NCBI GenBank assembly: GCA_025934375.1
Contig: JAICYD010000078.1
Span: 1-32,058 of the forward strand
Length of the DNA stretch: 32,058 nucleotides
Direction of reading: 5' to 3'
DNA from: Streptosporangiaceae bacterium
Lineage (GTDB): Bacteria > Actinomycetota > Actinomycetes > Streptosporangiales > Streptosporangiaceae
The translations under genes were made by a program, and so were the position numbers. Below the pieces are notes generated by a model. It was not told the origin of the DNA, searched no databases, and worked only from the letters and a program-made list of their open reading frames with translations. Below, piece after piece: positions 31,180 through 32,058 of this stretch; the first letter of the stretch is position 1, and each line of letters starts with the position of its first letter.

Positions 31180-31184
31180 CCTCC
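31180..31184 (-). promoter_or_regulatory. Shine-Dalgarno GGAGG for the NRPS TTG start
   Basis: GGAGG on the minus strand is separated by seven bases from TTG (31172-31170), which fixes the NRPS start at this TTG. The frame upstream does not continue the NRPS sequence in a sensible way. Confidence 0.7.
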
Positions 31185-31264
31185 ATGAATGCGGGTCGGC
31201 CGCGTGCGGCTCGGCGCCAGTATCTCTGTTTTACCGCGCGGAATGAATACCCCGAAGCGATTTT

Positions 31265-31769
31265 ATGAGTAAGTACCAGGCGACGCTGGTGGACCTCTGC
31301 TGTGATCACCAGTGGATCCGCAGGCCCACGACCGGCAACGACTCCACCATCGACTACACGCTCGCCCGCGCCCAGTTCGGCCTCGCCGACGGCAGTCCGG
31401 TGACCCGGGCGCTGGTTTACATCGCCGCCCCGATGCGCTGGCAACTGCACGTGAACGGCCAGGTGGTCGATACTCAAGACGACTACCAGTTACCGCGGTG
31501 CGCGGGCGGGCCGAACATCATCACTCCGCTGCCGGCCAGCACGTTCACCATAAGCGGCAGGGTGAACCTCGCCGCGTACCCAGGCTTCCTGTCCGGCGGC
31601 TCAGTCGCCGTCTACGTGGACAGGAATACGATCCCCGTTCCGCTGACGGTGAACCAGGAGGGCTCGTTCACCAGCTGCCCCATCACGCTGAACAACGATG
31701 AGTGGGCGCGATTACATGGCGGTAAACGGTCTCGGATACCGCGGTACGGGCGGTCCGTTCGGATGTTGA
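31265..31769 (+). pseudogene. Hypothetical protein, apparently frameshifted near its C-terminus
   Basis: From ATG 31265 the frame reads MSKYQATLVDLCCDHQWIRR and continues with natural composition for about 148 residues (ALVYIAAPMRWQLHVNG, GRVNLAAYPGFLSGGSVAVYV). It then turns Arg-rich after DEW at about 31705 and never meets a stop before the window ends. In the neighbouring frame the sequence ARDYMAVNGLGYRGTGGPFGC and TGA (31767-31769) reads like the true end. The break lies in the GCGCG run at 31706-31710 (two bases missing or one extra). The restored product would be about 168 residues. No domain is recognised; the beta-rich pattern could be an Ig-like or carbohydrate-binding fold. There is no good Shine-Dalgarno. 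Confidence 0.5.
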
Positions 31770-31794
31770 CAGGCGGGCGTTGTCGGCGGATAAA
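31766..31794 (+). promoter_or_regulatory. Sigma-70-type promoter for the secreted-protein gene
   Basis: A perfect TTGACA (31766-31771) is followed after 17 bases by GATAAA (31789-31794, four of six matches to TATAAT). The start codon it would serve is 31914, giving an untranslated leader of about 110 bases. The -35 box overlaps the inferred stop of the preceding gene. Confidence 0.65.
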
Positions 31795-31913
31795 GAAGAG
31801 CGTCGGCCTGTTGAATGCTGGAGAGCAGTGTTTGAAGGCTGTTGGAACCGGGCCGCCTCTCGCCCGGCGGCCGGGGAACGACCCCTGGACAGGAACCCTG
31901 ACAGGAGCGCCCG

Positions 31914-32058
31914 ATGCCGAGCAATACTGCCATCCGCCCCCGCAAGCGCGCCCGCGGCCGGCTCGCCGCCGCCGTGGCCGCCGCCGCGTGCCTCGCGCTG
32001 GGCCTCGCGTTCACGGCACCGGCCCGGGCGGCCGCGCCCGCCGTGGCCGCGGGCCCGC
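31914..32058 (+). CDS. Secreted protein, N-terminal part only
   Basis: ATG 31914 has AGGAG at a suitable distance (31903-31907) and lies downstream of a good promoter. The 48 visible residues are a Sec signal peptide: Arg/Lys-rich start (MPSNTAIRPRKRARGR), an Ala/Leu-rich hydrophobic core (LAAAVAAAACLALGLAFTA) and a cleavage-type PARAAAP near residue 40. The mature protein is outside the window, so function cannot be stated. Confidence 0.75.
   Translation, partial: MPSNTAIRPRKRARGRLAAAVAAAACLALGLAFTAPARAAAPAVAAGP

Noticed and set aside
1..32058. tRNA, rRNA, CRISPR arrays, insertion sequences
   Set aside because: No cloverleaf with a CCA-end pattern, no regularly spaced repeats and no transposase motifs were seen on either strand.

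Overview
The window is very GC-rich, with strong G/C at third codon positions, GTG/TTG starts beside ATG, and many ATGA or GTGA gene overlaps. It also has actinobacterial hallmarks: F420-type LLM oxidoreductase, NHL 'TGTFYG' secreted protein, NRPS/PKS genes and a DasR-like operator. It is most likely an actinomycete (Actinomycetota) chromosome. The genus cannot be read from the sequence.

Layout. (1) 1-4878, minus strand: an oligopeptide/dipeptide ABC importer operon (lipoprotein binding protein, two permeases, two ATPases, the last cut by the window edge). (2) 4879-10672: a worn region with a response-regulator scrap, a frameshifted patatin-like gene, a GQ-rich zinc-ribbon protein, two related remnants of acyl-CoA dehydrogenase 3' ends, a DasR-type operator with no clear target gene, and one intact secreted NHL-repeat protein. 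(3) 10673-12073: an M20 metallopeptidase. (4) 12201-31172: a biosynthetic gene cluster, nearly all on the minus strand. (5) 31265-32058, plus strand: a frameshifted hypothetical gene, a good sigma-70-type promoter and the start of a secreted protein.

The cluster encodes a three-domain NRPS (A-T-C, proline-like code), a free-standing valine-type A domain with its own carrier protein, a ketosynthase-ACP protein with an eroded acyltransferase region, another carrier protein, and a thioesterase with Cys in place of Ser. Tailoring and support genes are a B12-binding radical SAM enzyme, a HemN-like radical SAM enzyme, an LLM monooxygenase-like enzyme, GNAT, HAD and M20 enzymes, and an MFS exporter. 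The unusual part is a PqqD/RRE-like protein, an HPr-kinase-like P-loop protein and a nucleotidyltransferase-fold protein. This trio is known from peptide-modifying loci, but here it sits in one operon with carrier-protein enzymes and no visible precursor peptide.

A working model (inference): Pro is loaded on the A-T-C protein and condensed with Val on the stand-alone carrier, then extended or rearranged by the ketosynthase. The product is methylated or cyclised by the radical SAM enzymes, oxidised by the LLM enzyme, and reversibly masked (kinase versus HAD; acetyltransferase versus M20) before export. Two gene 3' ends (28214-28233 and about 31706) look frameshifted, so either recent indels or assembly errors should be kept in mind.
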